DNA of 64,000 bases. Origin: Agarophyton chilense (lineage: Eukaryota; Rhodophyta; Florideophyceae; Gracilariales; Gracilariaceae). The notes beneath the pieces were generated by a model that saw nothing but the letters and a program-made list of their open reading frames with translations, searched no databases and was not told where the DNA came from. Location: positions 124,001-188,000 of the forward strand of contig JARGXX010000099.1 in assembly GCA_030374765.1 (NCBI GenBank). The letters are read 5' to 3'. Both the position numbers and the translations under genes were made by a program. Positions 1-10,103 of this stretch are shown here, one piece after another (positions within the stretch are counted from its first letter, which is position 1; the number at the start of each line of letters is the position of its first letter).

Positions 1-1373
1 GGGTCACACAACTTTTAAAACCAGCCGAACTCCCTTGAGTTATAAACAGAGGTCTTTTGAAAGACCTGCGGGTCTGCATAACTTTCAGCAGTTACAATGA
101 AGACGATAGTGTTGAATAAAGCGATTGAAGGGAGTGGGGTAAGTACAAATACTTTTTCAGTGCCGCTAAAACCCACGGACAGGAGAATATCTCCCCTTAC
201 TATCAGCTGTGTGTTGATGAATCTTTGAGTCGCTGGAATGGTCTTGAAGGAACTTGAATTAATGTAGGAGCCCCTCACTATGTTTCATTGGACCGATAGC
301 CAGAAAGCGGCCTTCAGTTACAAGATATCGCGTGCCGCAAGTCGGGAATTCTATGTGGTTTAAAACTTGTCAAATCCGCTGAGGACACGCGTCGTGAAGG
401 AAGAGATTCAAATCTCGACGATGGAACATTGGTTGATTTATGTAAACCATGGACTGCAAAAGAGCGAATGCTGTGTGCAGATAGTTACATTGCTTCCGTG
501 TAGTTTGCTGAGGCTGTTCTGGGCTTGGACTTGCGTGTCGCTGGCGTCATTAAAACCGCCACCCGCAAATATCCCTTTTCATATTTCATCAGCCAAGTCA
601 TGACCCAAAAAGGTGACTTCAAAACTTAAAACGAAAACTTGGCGGTGAACAGCATAATGTTGCAGCCATCTATTGGCATGATCGCGCCCGAAGGCAATTG
701 GTTACCACCACCGGGAACTTATCCGAGACATGTTCAAAAGAGCGTACGCGCTGGCGCCAACGAGCAACAGGCGTTGCTTGTCCTGTCAAGATTTCTATCC
801 GGATTCCGAGCGTGGTATCCGACTATTTTCGAGTGCAGATCGTATTGACCGTCACACCCGAATTCGCCAGGACAAACTCGGCATCGAGAAAACTGTTGTA
901 ATTAAGGAGTGAGATTTTCGCCTTATCTGCACACTACTTGGTATGATTTTGACGGATTTCTATCTTCTTTACGATGGAGGTCGTGGCTGTAGGCCGAAGA
1001 GGAAGCCTTGTTTTTTTGCACTATGTTAGCGACGGAAATGATACAAAATGAATACAATTGAAGAGGGCGCAGAAGCGTGGAATCACCATCTTCAGGGAGT
1101 CACAAGAGCTCCACGTCCTCCGCTTCAAGGTGTGGTGTAGACATTTTTATTTTGCCGACCAAGCGACGCCGCGTCGTGAACGGAGCTTTGACAACTTTTC
1201 ATCGACAGAAGTCTTGTAACGTTTGTGGTAAGCGTAGCACATGTGTATGTTCCGGGCTGGAGTATTTGTCTGTCACACAAAGTCATCGCGTGTTTTCTTC
1301 AATCAGCGCTGCGAAAAGAGTCCCAGGTTGTCCATATATGTGTTGTAGTCATTTACAAAGCATAGCTCTGTAA
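1..1373 (+). pseudogene. piggyBac-like transposase relic 1 (DDE domain and C-terminal Cys-rich domain)
   Basis: Broken remains of a piggyBac-superfamily (DDE_Tnp_1_7) transposase; the 5' part lies before the window. Reading the plus strand with frame changes and stops, the first catalytic block reads CVDESLSRWNG at about 210-242, followed by a degraded GAPHYVSLDR-PESG stretch (about 268-312) typical of the family. A block reading ADSYIASV (about 477-500) then KTATRKYPFSYF (about 550-590) matches the second Asp region. The open stretch 1077-1373 encodes a basic run followed by CNVCGKRSTCVC and CPYMCC, which fits the cysteine-rich zinc-binding tail of piggyBac proteins. Stops occur at several points, so no intact protein can be made. 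Family assignment is from motif order only; no terminal repeats or TTAA target sites could be fixed. Confidence 0.72.
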
Positions 1374-1616
1374 TTCGTGTTGCTCTGAGCAGCAGAGACC
1401 ACCGGTATGAGCAACTGTTGACAAGTACATGAGGAGAGTTTGATACTGTCTTATTCCAGTTCGGCATTGCCCTGCTTCCGGAGTTTCCAGAATAACTCCG
1501 ATACCCACAGTGTACCAAAGCACGCATAGAAAGGAGAGAATAATAGCTTATTTGGTCGGTAGGAAGAGGACAAATGTGGCATACTGGCGATGCTCAATTA
1601 GGCGAAAAATCAATGT

Positions 1617-1690
1617 CGACTAGACATTAGTGTCTATACGCCCGAGTGTTTGAACTCAAAAGAGGCCAGCTTGGCCTCATATAAGGCCAA
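1617..1690. repeat. Palindromic GGCCTCATATGAGGCC-type motif beside piggyBac relic 1
   Basis: At 1671-1690 there is a 20-base near-palindrome (ttggcctcatataaggccaa, one mismatch from perfect), preceded at 1662-1678 by the near-palindrome gaggccagcttggcctc. Upstream is tagtgtctatacgcccg (about 1628-1644). The same block occurs in the inverse orientation at 60771-60832 beside relic 3, and a related palindrome lies beside relic 2 at 8610-8629. Likely a terminal or subterminal repeat of the piggyBac-like family; that role is inferred. The rest of 1374-1769 shows no recognisable gene. Confidence 0.55.
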
Positions 1691-1769
1691 TATGTCTTTG
1701 AAATAGTAACTAAAATTCATTGAAGATATAAATTTTCAAATTTAGAGCGGAAAGGAAGAAAACAAAAAT

Positions 1770-2654
1770 TGAAGTGCAATGCCCTTCAAGGTTTCTTCGC
1801 AGGACTTAGAGAGTTCGCTCGCTTGAGGACTAGCTCGTTCTATGACAAGCTATACCGCTATTGCGTGCCGACGGCCGGTTAGGACCGGAGGTGCACACTG
1901 GTGGAACACGTGGACTGCACGGATGCCAACGCTCGAGTGCGAGGCGTGCCACACGTGGCCGGGATTCTACCTAATGGTTAGTATTATTTAGTAATTTTCA
2001 GTATTTAATTAGCTACGCTATCGCTATTTAGTGTCTATTTTTCGGGCACGCGCCCACTGTCAGGGGCCGCGCGCCACACTACTTAGGGGGTTGAGCACTG
2101 CTCTCCAGTAAACACCTTCTTGGGAGATACCAAGGAGGGAGTCTTGGCTCTGAACTTTTCGCCTTCGGCGCGTCTTCACCACATACTGCGTGAGCGCCAG
2201 TTGCACGTTAGTTCATCCACCCCTCTGTCGACCAGAGTGCTATAGCCACCGTGGGTTCATATGTAATCGCCGACACTTGTCGTAGTCTCGCCCCTGTATA
2301 GGGTTTCGCCCCCGTTTTCCTCTTGTTCTCCTTTTTGGCTCTCGTGAGTGGCCGCCTCACTCACCCCGCTCGTCCCCCTCATACGAGTGTTCCCTCGCTC
2401 CATTTCCGACAATAGCCGTGATACCGCTCCGCCTAGGATTGGTAACACCCCGGACTGTGCCGTGCTCACCTAAACACTCTAGGTATATCCCGCCGGATTG
2501 GCCTCGGTCTTACACCCGACTCCGTCGTGCCTTTCCAGAGTTGCTCTGTTTCTGTGCTCCGCTGGGACGCGTCTCCTCCGCCTGAGGCGTGTCTCTCAAG
2601 AGAGGAAGATCCCGAACATCTTTGTGGTTTCTCCGCTCCAAGCGTTGTCCTACA
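1770..2654 (+). repeat. 5' LTR of Gypsy-A
   Basis: The left edge tgaagtgcaa matches the start of the Gypsy-D LTR read on its own coding strand, and the right edge gttgtcctaca resembles the Gypsy-D LTR end gttgcactaca. Both keep TG...CA ends. A segment ggtcttacacccgac (about 2508-2522) has a counterpart near the same place in the Gypsy-D LTR. Length would be 885 bp. No second copy exists in the window, so both edges are set only by comparison with Gypsy-D and by the primer site that follows. Confidence 0.65.
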
Positions 2655-2657
2655 AAC

Positions 2658-2675
2658 TGGTCTCCTGACTTAGAA
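2658..2675 (+). other. tRNA primer-binding site of Gypsy-A
   Basis: The 18 bases tggtctcctgacttagaa lie 3 bases after the LTR end. They begin with TGG, complementary to the CCA tail of a tRNA, and match the sites of Gypsy-C (19338-19355) and Gypsy-D (48914-48931) with one or two changes. The tRNA species was not identified. Confidence 0.7.
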
Positions 2676-2819
2676 GTTTGAGTCGGGCACACTCAGTCAC
2701 GATTAATCGGAAAGAGGACTCAAAAATTGAGGTTGATCTCAGTTGCCCTCTTTGAGGAAGTTTCTTGGCCCCACTAGCCGATCGGGTTTGTATACTCACG
2801 TGTAACGGATTCTGATCTC

Positions 2820-4880
2820 ATGTCGTCCAAAGACCGTCCGAGGAAGCGGAGTCAAACCGGTGCACCGGAACCATCGCAATCATCCCGTATCCCGGTCCGT
2901 TCACGGTCTCATACCGGTGGATCGACTGGCGTGCCAGGTGGAAGGACCTCTAGACCTCGTGTCTCTGATTCGACACCCCCAGCAAGTGGAGCAGGACCGG
3001 CGTCTGCCGCCGCCCAGATGCTCTCCCCTGCTAGGGATGTCACTCTCCATCCCAGCTTTGCAGCTGTGGAAGAGCCACTGCGCTCTATGCAGGAAGCTCA
3101 AGTCATCCTTGAAGAGGAGTTCGATTCCCTTCACAAGAAAGTAAATGACACTGCTACGCAGGATTTTTCTGAGGACCTCCGTGTCCTCCGTGCGGATGTG
3201 AACTCGATTCTAGAGTCCCTTGGTGGACCCTCGGCCTTTTTCAAGGACGTCGCGGACAAGTTCTCGCGCGTCCGAAGCCGTCTCGAGACGTTGGAACAAA
3301 CCCTGATGTCGGGGGATGATCCGGCCGAGCCGGTTGCAGTATCCCACAAGGTAAATAAGGAAGAGAACCGCCAGGCTCTAAGGAAGCGAAGAAATACGGA
3401 TCCTGAACCGTCAGATTCCTCATGCTCGGAGTCCGACTCTTCCGATTGATCGGTGAAAGTAGCTCGCCGTGAGCGTTCCTCACGCTCTAAGCGGTCAACA
3501 GCCACCCATGGTGTGATCCGCACCCGCACGAAGGGAAGGAACCACACAGGTTTGAAGGAGCTGAAACCGACCAATTCGCTCTTTAAGAAGCTCTTATCAT
3601 ACCGGTACTACCGTTTGGAGGACTCCTCTTTGGATCGTACACCCCGTGGTACGGGAAGAGTGAAGGACTGCACTAGGCGAATGCAGCTCTCACTTCGCAA
3701 CCAGTTGTTTTCTGGAGAAGACCCAATAATGGTGTTGGATTTCTTGGCACGCTTTATCGCGGAAGCTCACATCCTTGGAATGAACGAGGGACAGGCCTAC
3801 ATTGCCTTACCGTACTTCTTACGTGGGCTTGCAGAAGACCAGTATCACTCTGTCAGAGGTACACCACGCGTCTCCGAAGGAGGGATCACATGCTGGCCTG
3901 AAGCCGTTCAATACCTCCTGAGGTCGCATGCTACTAACTCCGCCATTCAGCAGGTTATACTCGCCCTGCGGGACACTCGCCAACGGCCAGCCGAGTCGGA
4001 AATTGATTATTCGTCGCGCCTTAACAAGGCCTTCCACCGCTGTGGTAATGTTTACCCAGCTGAAGAGCATTGTACCATGTTTGTCGATGGTTTGGACCCG
4101 GCGATCCGGACTCTTGTTGCTCGAAGTCGAGAAGATAGACCTAAAGCCACGTATTTGGAATTAGTGCAGTTCGCTCGTGCAGAAGGTGAAGCCCTGCGCG
4201 CACGCACTCTTGGCTCCAGGATTAGGTCCGCAAAAGCGTTGGTGTTACAACCGGGTACCACGTCAGCTTCGATGATCGACGAACAGGCCTCTCGAAGGGA
4301 TTATGATAACGTGCAGCTAGCCCATAGCGACGTTCATTCCATCCCGACGACGGAGTTATTCTCAACCTTGGACGAGTCACAATACGTGATTGAGGATGAC
4401 AAGCTACTCTATGCGGATAATAGTCGAGTTCGTGCGCCACGCGTCCCATACGAGAGTGGTAATGTCCGCTTTTCGCGTCCTGGTTGGAGAGATACGCGCC
4501 CCGCGGTGAAGTTCGCCGAGCCTTGCCACCCAACACCGGCTTTTGGTCTGATTTGTCATCTCTGCTACAAACCAGGCCATACTTCTTCACAATGTGTGTT
4601 GTCTCTCCGAGAATGGGCACAAGTCGAAGTCAATTACGAGGCCCTATCCCCGGAGGACAAAGCAGCTGTTCCGATGGCATCGTATATCCGTGCTCGAACG
4701 GATGTTCCACGTCACGTGTCGCTTCCCCGAGCTCGGGTGGTACCTGCACCGGAATCCCGTGTCACCGACGTGGTCGCTCACCCCACTGCTTCTGCGGTAC
4801 CTTCTGGACCTGATGCCCAGGCGTTGCCCGCTCAACGCCCTGAGCAGCCGCCTCCGGCGGAGCAGGGCCAGAAAAACTAA
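2820..4880 (+). pseudogene. gag: Gypsy-A gag (nucleocapsid zinc knuckle), in-frame stop
   Basis: Structural polyprotein of the element. One reading frame runs from ATG 2820 to TAA 4878-4880, broken by a TGA at 3447-3449 just after an acidic Ser/Asp run (CSESDSSD). The first part (209 aa) is basic and Ser/Pro-rich with a helical stretch at about residues 80-170. The second part (from 3453) holds the capsid-like region, ending in the CCHC zinc knuckle CHLCYKPGHTSSQC (about residues 370-383 of the second part; CX2CX4HX4C) and a Pro/Ala-rich tail. The two parts together align over most of their length with the Gypsy-D gag, which has no stop at this site, so the TGA is probably a decay mutation rather than a conserved recoding signal. 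Confidence 0.82.
4871..4880 (+). other. Candidate -1 gag-pol frameshift site
   Basis: The gag frame ends gaaaaactaa. The pol frame is -1 relative to gag and is open only for about 36 bases upstream of the gag stop, so a -1 shift would have to happen here. The AAAAAC directly before the stop is a plausible though non-ideal slippery run. Gypsy-D has the equivalent ggaaaactga at its gag end, with pol also in -1. Confidence 0.4.
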
Positions 4881-4882
4881 AT

Positions 4883-7500
4883 GTGGGAGTCTCCTCTCAA
4901 GGAGGGGCGCCCTTAGAGTCGAGGTCGACAGCGCCCGAGGCGTCCAAGCCTCGCTCCCCGGTCAAAAACCTTTCAAGGAAAGAGGCCGTCAATGACGTGA
5001 ACTCGGAACACTTTAGTGTTATGCGTCGTCCGTGGAAACTTGTTTCCCATAACCCGTTCCCGGATAGAGTTCTGTTGATGGCCAAGAGAAACTAAAAGGT
5101 CTATGCTGACCTTGGCCTTTCACCCCAGTTTATGGTGCGACACCTTACCGTATTAGACACCGGTGCCGGTCCGAACTTTGTCGTGGAGGAAGTGTTACCG
5201 CCTCTTTTGCATTCTAAGATCCGCTGCAACCACGTCACGAAGGTCGCTGACGCGAACAACAAACCGTTGGATACGGTGGGGTTCATAGAACTGGTAGTCC
5301 GCGTTGGCGCTCGCCTGGTGAAACTCGACTTCGTCGTATGTCGGAAATTAGCCGCCCCAGTCATCTTGGGTTGCGACTTTTGCGACCACTTCGTCGAAGC
5401 GATCTTCCCCCGTCAACGGCGTGTCGAGGTGGAGGATGGATCGTCCACTCCGATCGTTCGTCGTCCACTTAGGCGTGTCACGAAGAAGCATGTCCCGTCA
5501 CCGGCAGCACAGGAACCTGGACCGGATAACCGTGAATCTAGTAAGCTCCGCGTCGCAGCGTCGTTGTGCGTCACGCCTGAGTCCCAAATGATGGTGAAAG
5601 TAACCTCCCGTCAACACGGACTCCGGGTCTTGCAACCATTGTCGTCACTGTATGACAGGCACAGCCTCGCAATTGCGAATGGAGTCGTCCATGTGGAGCC
5701 AAACCAACCGTTTCACGTGCTGATCGCCAATCTAGGGACTGTAACCCAGTATCTGGTGAAGAACCAAGTGATAGGTTTCGTCATGCCGCACCCCATCGCG
5801 ATGGTGCCGACAACGCTGACCGCAGCTGACGTTCTCGGACTCGTTCACTCCAAGGGGGAAGAAAGCCCGGAACCAGTTTCATCGCCGGTACCCGGGGTTC
5901 AACCTGTAACATCAGGGACGCAGCCCGTTTCAACGAGTGGTGACCGCCACGATCCAGTCCAAGAACTCGAGGGCCTGGATCTTAGCTACGTCCCGGAGTC
6001 ATACCTCCATCGATTACGAGAACTTTTAAGGGACTTCACCACTATGTGGGACGGCTCCCTTGGTGAGATTGCCGCTACGGAACACCGGAGTGATTTGCTA
6101 CTGGAAACCCGACCCATCTCTCAGCACCCATACCTTGCCGGACCCGCCACACGCGCGGAGGAAAAGGCACAAGTGGATAAAATGCTTCGAGCAGGAGTCA
6201 TTGAACCGGCTCTGTCGCCGTGGGCTTCTCCAGTAGTACTGGCTCCAAAGCAGGATGGTTCCTGGAGGTTTTGCGTCGACTACCGTCGGTTGAATGCCGT
6301 CACCGTCAAGGACGTGTATCCAATCCCAAGAATGGACGAGTACATTGACTCGCTAGGCACCGCCACCGTCTTTATAATCCTGGACGCCAATTGGGGATAC
6401 TGGCAGGTTCCGGTAAGGAAGCAAGACCAGGATAAAACCGCTTTCGCGTGTCACTCCGGTCTCTACCGTTTCGAACGGATGCCTTTTGGTCTTAGCAACG
6501 CCCCTGCTACGTTCCAGCGAGCCATTGACATCCTATTGGCCTGCTTCAAATGGCGTACCTGCCTGGTCTACCTGGATGACATAATCGTCTTCTCAGATAA
6601 TCTGGACAAACATCTCACTCATGTGAAGGATATCATGACCACTCTTCGAGATGCGGGTGTCACTCTTAAGTTGAAGAAATTGGACATCTTCACGGACACC
6701 GTGAAGTATCTCGGCCATGTTATCCGTCCGGGACGTGTTACAATCGAGGAAAATCGTGTTAAGTCACTCAAAGAGGCTAAAGAACGGCGAACGCAAACCG
6801 AGCTTCGTTCCTTTCTGGGACTGGCAAACGTCTACCGACGATTCATCCCGCACTTTGCGGACAAGGCTGCACCGTTAAACGCGCTTTTGCGGAAAGGCCA
6901 ACCACCAAAACTGGACCCCTTAACCCCCGTTGAAACGGAATCTTTCAACTCTCTTAAGGATTCTGTCGTCTCCGCCCCGATCCTCTCGTTGCCGAAGCCT
7001 GGAAGGCCCTTCACCGTAGATACGGACGCCAGCGACTACCAAGTAGGTTGTGCACTGTTTCCAACTACACCCAATAAGGAAAGACGCCCCGTATGGTACT
7101 GGTCCCGATCGCTAAACGTCCACGAGAAGAATTACTCCGTCTCGGAGAAGGAATGCCTTGCAGTAGTGTGGGCATGACAAACGTTGCGCTCCTATCTCAT
7201 GGGTAATCATTTCACCGTTTTTACGTACCACGCATCACTTCAATGGCTACTCTCCATCTCGGAGCCTTCAGGCCGCTTGATGCGTTGGCGTCTCCGTCTA
7301 GCGGAATTTGACTTTGACATGCAGTACCGATAAGGATCGTGCAACACCCAAGCCGATGCTCTCTCCCGCCTGGTCACTACTGGCGAAGCACTACCCGTAA
7401 AAGGCGATGAAATACCCTGCTTTGCAGTGAATGGCGACGACGCTACCATCGCCAACATCAATCCAGTCCCCACCGAGACCGTCCAACCGTGACATGCTCT
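4883..7500 (+). pseudogene. pol: Gypsy-A pol: aspartic protease, reverse transcriptase, RNase H (truncated)
   Basis: Ty3/gypsy polyprotein. The frame is interrupted by TAA at 5093-5095; the long open part runs 5132-7177 (681 aa). The retropepsin motif LDTGAGPN lies at residues 8-15 of that part. The reverse transcriptase has FCVDYRRLN, PIPRMDEYIDSLG, LDANWGYWQ, MPFGLSNAPATFQ and the catalytic LVYLDDIIVFSD block, followed by SFLGLANVYRRF. RNase H starts at TVDTDASDYQVGC. A TGA at 7175-7177 cuts RNase H after AVVWA; the same frame continues to about 7500 with a further stop near 7332. No integrase follows. The protease keeps its Asp, unlike Gypsy-D. Confidence 0.88.
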
Positions 7501-7519
7501 CATAACGAATGACAAAGTG

Positions 7520-8087
7520 TGAAAAAATATATACCGTGGGCATTAACAGCGTGAACAAAACCAGTGACTAAACCCCATCAACCAAATCCTTGCTCATCAC
7601 GATCTCCGTTATTATTAAAGGTAACACAAGCCTTCAAAACTTCAAATATATTTCGGGACGTTGCGATACTAAAAGATGTGATTGGAATACAACTTGAGAT
7701 AGGTTTTGAACTCAATAAATCCCTGCGATCCGAAAACTCAAAACCAGCCATAGGAATTAGAACACCAAAGAAAGGCAATAGCTCCCCACCGGATGTATTC
7801 GGAGCAGATTGACTCTCTAATTTTTTGTTTGTCTTCTGTACCATAGATACCATATGAAAAATAAGAAATAAACACACGAGAAAGTTCTTTGCTGACATTT
7901 TCCAAGGAGCGTGACGTGGGGAGATAAAATTTCCTGCTGGGCCAACCATATTCCATTGATGCAATAGGATGAAGCCATTCAGAGGCGTTTTAATATTTAT
8001 CGTATTCCATTCGATTTCATAAACTATTACGGAAAGGACCGTTGCAAATTCAGCCGAAGTGATAATTTTTGTTATGGAAAATTGCAT
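7520..8087 (-). pseudogene. piggyBac-like transposase relic 2 (N-terminal half)
   Basis: The minus-strand open stretch 7578-8087 (169 aa) aligns with relic 3 (58920-59333): both read LNG...HQWN/K, then FIS..HAP, then [TA][SA]GGELL..FG followed by F.FS.RR. This is the N-terminal DDE_Tnp_1_7 region of piggyBac-like transposases. A stop lies at 7578, and the same frame runs on to about 7520, where a D.W..V..F..A.N.H-like stretch ends. The part with the catalytic acidic residues is missing. It abuts the truncated 3' end of Gypsy-A. Whether it inserted there or was brought by a deletion cannot be told. Confidence 0.62.
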
Positions 8088-8774
8088 TTGAAGGCTTTGT
8101 TACAGAAGCGGGAGCAGTTTTTGGAGCGCAGCTTTGGTGGGTGACATTTTTTGGTAATGGAGGTTTATGCGTGACATGTTCTTCTGTTTGGTCTTCTTGA
8201 ACACTGCAAAGAGTTAGAGCACAATCTTTTTCGCGATTCTGTAAAATGAAGATGATTGTGATAAGAGTGCGATTTTAGTCATTGACATGTTTTCTTTTGA
8301 CTTTTGCGGGTACTTCTTTGACAGTTTTAAAATCTAAAAAGACACGAATAAAAGCTTGCAGTCTATCTCGGATGTAACGAGCCAATCACGAATGTGGACA
8401 ACCGTATCGACGTTTTGTCGAAGATCTGTTGAAGGTACTATTTTTCACAAAACATGTGGACCTTACCGCGAAAGTAAAGAAGGAAATTGTTTAGGAAAAA
8501 AAGAAGCTAGAATTTTGCCCTGCCATTTAAGAGACGTCTTTAAGGAATGAAAATATCAAAAATTTTCGAAAAAGTGAAAAGCTTTACGAAACTTATGGGA
8601 CAATCAATATTGACCTCATATGAGGCCAATATCGAATAGGCCCTAGACAAAATAAGGCTTCAATAACGGTAAAAACTACTGAAACAATGAAAAACATAAG
8701 CACATTGATGTATGTAAATTTCTACTGAAAATTGCATGTTACTGCTGACCATTCCGCTTGTAGATGCATCATGA
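8088..8774. other. Degenerate DNA with one palindrome, 5' flank of Gypsy-C
   Basis: No gene recognised. At 8610-8629 lies ttgacctcatatgaggccaa, one mismatch from a perfect 20-base palindrome. It shares its core with the motifs near the other two piggyBac-like relics and sits about 520 bp upstream of relic 2 on that relic's strand, so it may be part of that element's end. The last bases, catga (8770-8774), form one side of the Gypsy-C target duplication. Confidence 0.5.
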
Positions 8775-9408
8775 TGTCGTACAATCACCTCTGGGGTATG
8801 CTACTGTCTTGTCTCGGGAGCGTAGTGACGCTCAACCGTAGGGACCGTGTTGACGCCCAACCTTAGAAGGTAGACGTAATAAACCTCGATGGTAACAAGG
8901 CACCGCGAAAACCCGCAGGGGCAAACGGCGGGGCAACTAGCCTATACCGTGTAGGTGAACGATGGTAGGCGTCGACGCGCGGGAAAGCCTGTGTGGTAGT
9001 TGAGAAACGATGAACCAAAAGGTATAGTCGTGACCCAAGTGGTCCCTGTCATTATCAGATTAGGATGGGGGAGGTGCAGTTCCCTATATGCAGTGGACTG
9101 CACTCTCCAGATCACCCGGGAGGTGCCAGCAAGGCACGGTCTCTGACCTAGTGTCAGAGACCTGGCCAGCACTGGCTACAGTGCCAGGTGGCCACTCCAC
9201 TACTGTACTAAAATGAATATAATTACAATTACAAGTACTAACAATTACTTAACCAGAAGGTACATGTCAACACTACACGTGTCTGACAACACCAAGATGG
9301 TAGCTCGCTCGGAGCTGCATGGCCGACGATCCCTCGCACCCATCACTCACAGGTTCAGTGCAGTATATTGGCAACCTCAAAGGTCAGACCTTCTGCCACT
9401 ATACGACA
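8775..9408 (-). repeat. 3' LTR of Gypsy-C (left copy)
   Basis: 634 bp, equal in length to the copy at 19359-19992 and about 98% identical by eye. It begins tgtcgtacaatc and ends ccactatacgaca, giving a perfect 7-base terminal inverted repeat. The adjacent inside bases gacccccttcctac (9409-9422) read as a polypurine tract on the element strand, as expected beside a 3' LTR. Confidence 0.93.
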
Positions 9409-9422
9409 GACCCCCTTCCTAC
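9409..9422 (-). other. Polypurine tract of Gypsy-C
   Basis: Read on the minus strand this is an AGGAAGGGGG run directly next to the 3' LTR, the usual second-strand primer site of LTR retrotransposons. The rest of 9423-10100 is non-coding as far as I can see. Confidence 0.6.
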
Positions 9423-10103
9423 CCGTGAGGCACGCCCCGTTTCTCCTTCCATCAATACATAGAGTTGTAGCGAGCGACAGCGGCATGGGCATCGGAGTGG
9501 TGTCTGTGCGCAACGCGCGATTCCTTTGAAGTTCAGAACTCGGCGCCAGTATCGGTTGGGGAGGGCGCGCGGCGACGTCAGCGCACGAATGGAGCGACAA
9601 CCATTCAGGTAGGGACTGTTATGAGGGCGATGCAGTGTAACTAGCGCGCTCGCGGACACCGTTTCGGCAGTGGCCCTGCTTGCTTGCAATTCTGCTACCG
9701 CATAGCCCCCCTGTCTAAACAAGTTGGTGTCTCACCTTTTCCCGGTTACTCAAACTTCAGTTCCGTCCTAGGTCCCTGCGCAGCGCCGTCCCGCCTGGTC
9801 GTTCCCACGGCTCGACAACCCTTCAGGTAGTGCTGCCCTTAATTGGCGGCGTCGCGACCGTAACCGTTTGTCCGGCTTTTCCCTGAAGGTTTCCTGGCTT
9901 CTCGACCTTTCAGGTTTCGTCTACCTTGTAAGGATTGACTCGTGGCGCCCGTGGGGCCTGAGCCTACGTCGATACAACGATCAGGTGTTGGCCTGGGTCC
10001 GTGGTGGAAGCTTCCGGTTGTGAGACCTTATTGGTGTTGAGCGGCCCCGTCGGTAATCACGCGACCTTTTTCCGGTTTTGCATTCCAGTTTACCCTCAAG
10101 GCA

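Larger units (their letters stand above)
1770..7520 (+). mobile_element. Gypsy-A: truncated Ty3/gypsy element (5' LTR, gag, PR-RT-RNaseH)
   Basis: Plus-strand LTR retrotransposon of the same group as Gypsy-D at 37931-49728. Order: 5' LTR (1770-2654), primer site (2658-2675), gag (2820-4880), pol from the gag stop through protease, reverse transcriptase and RNase H to about 7500. Integrase, chromodomain and 3' LTR are absent: the element stops near 7520, next to a piggyBac-like relic on the opposite strand. Gag and pol each contain in-frame stops, so it is inactive. Its proteins align closely with those of Gypsy-D over gag, protease and RT. Confidence 0.85.
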
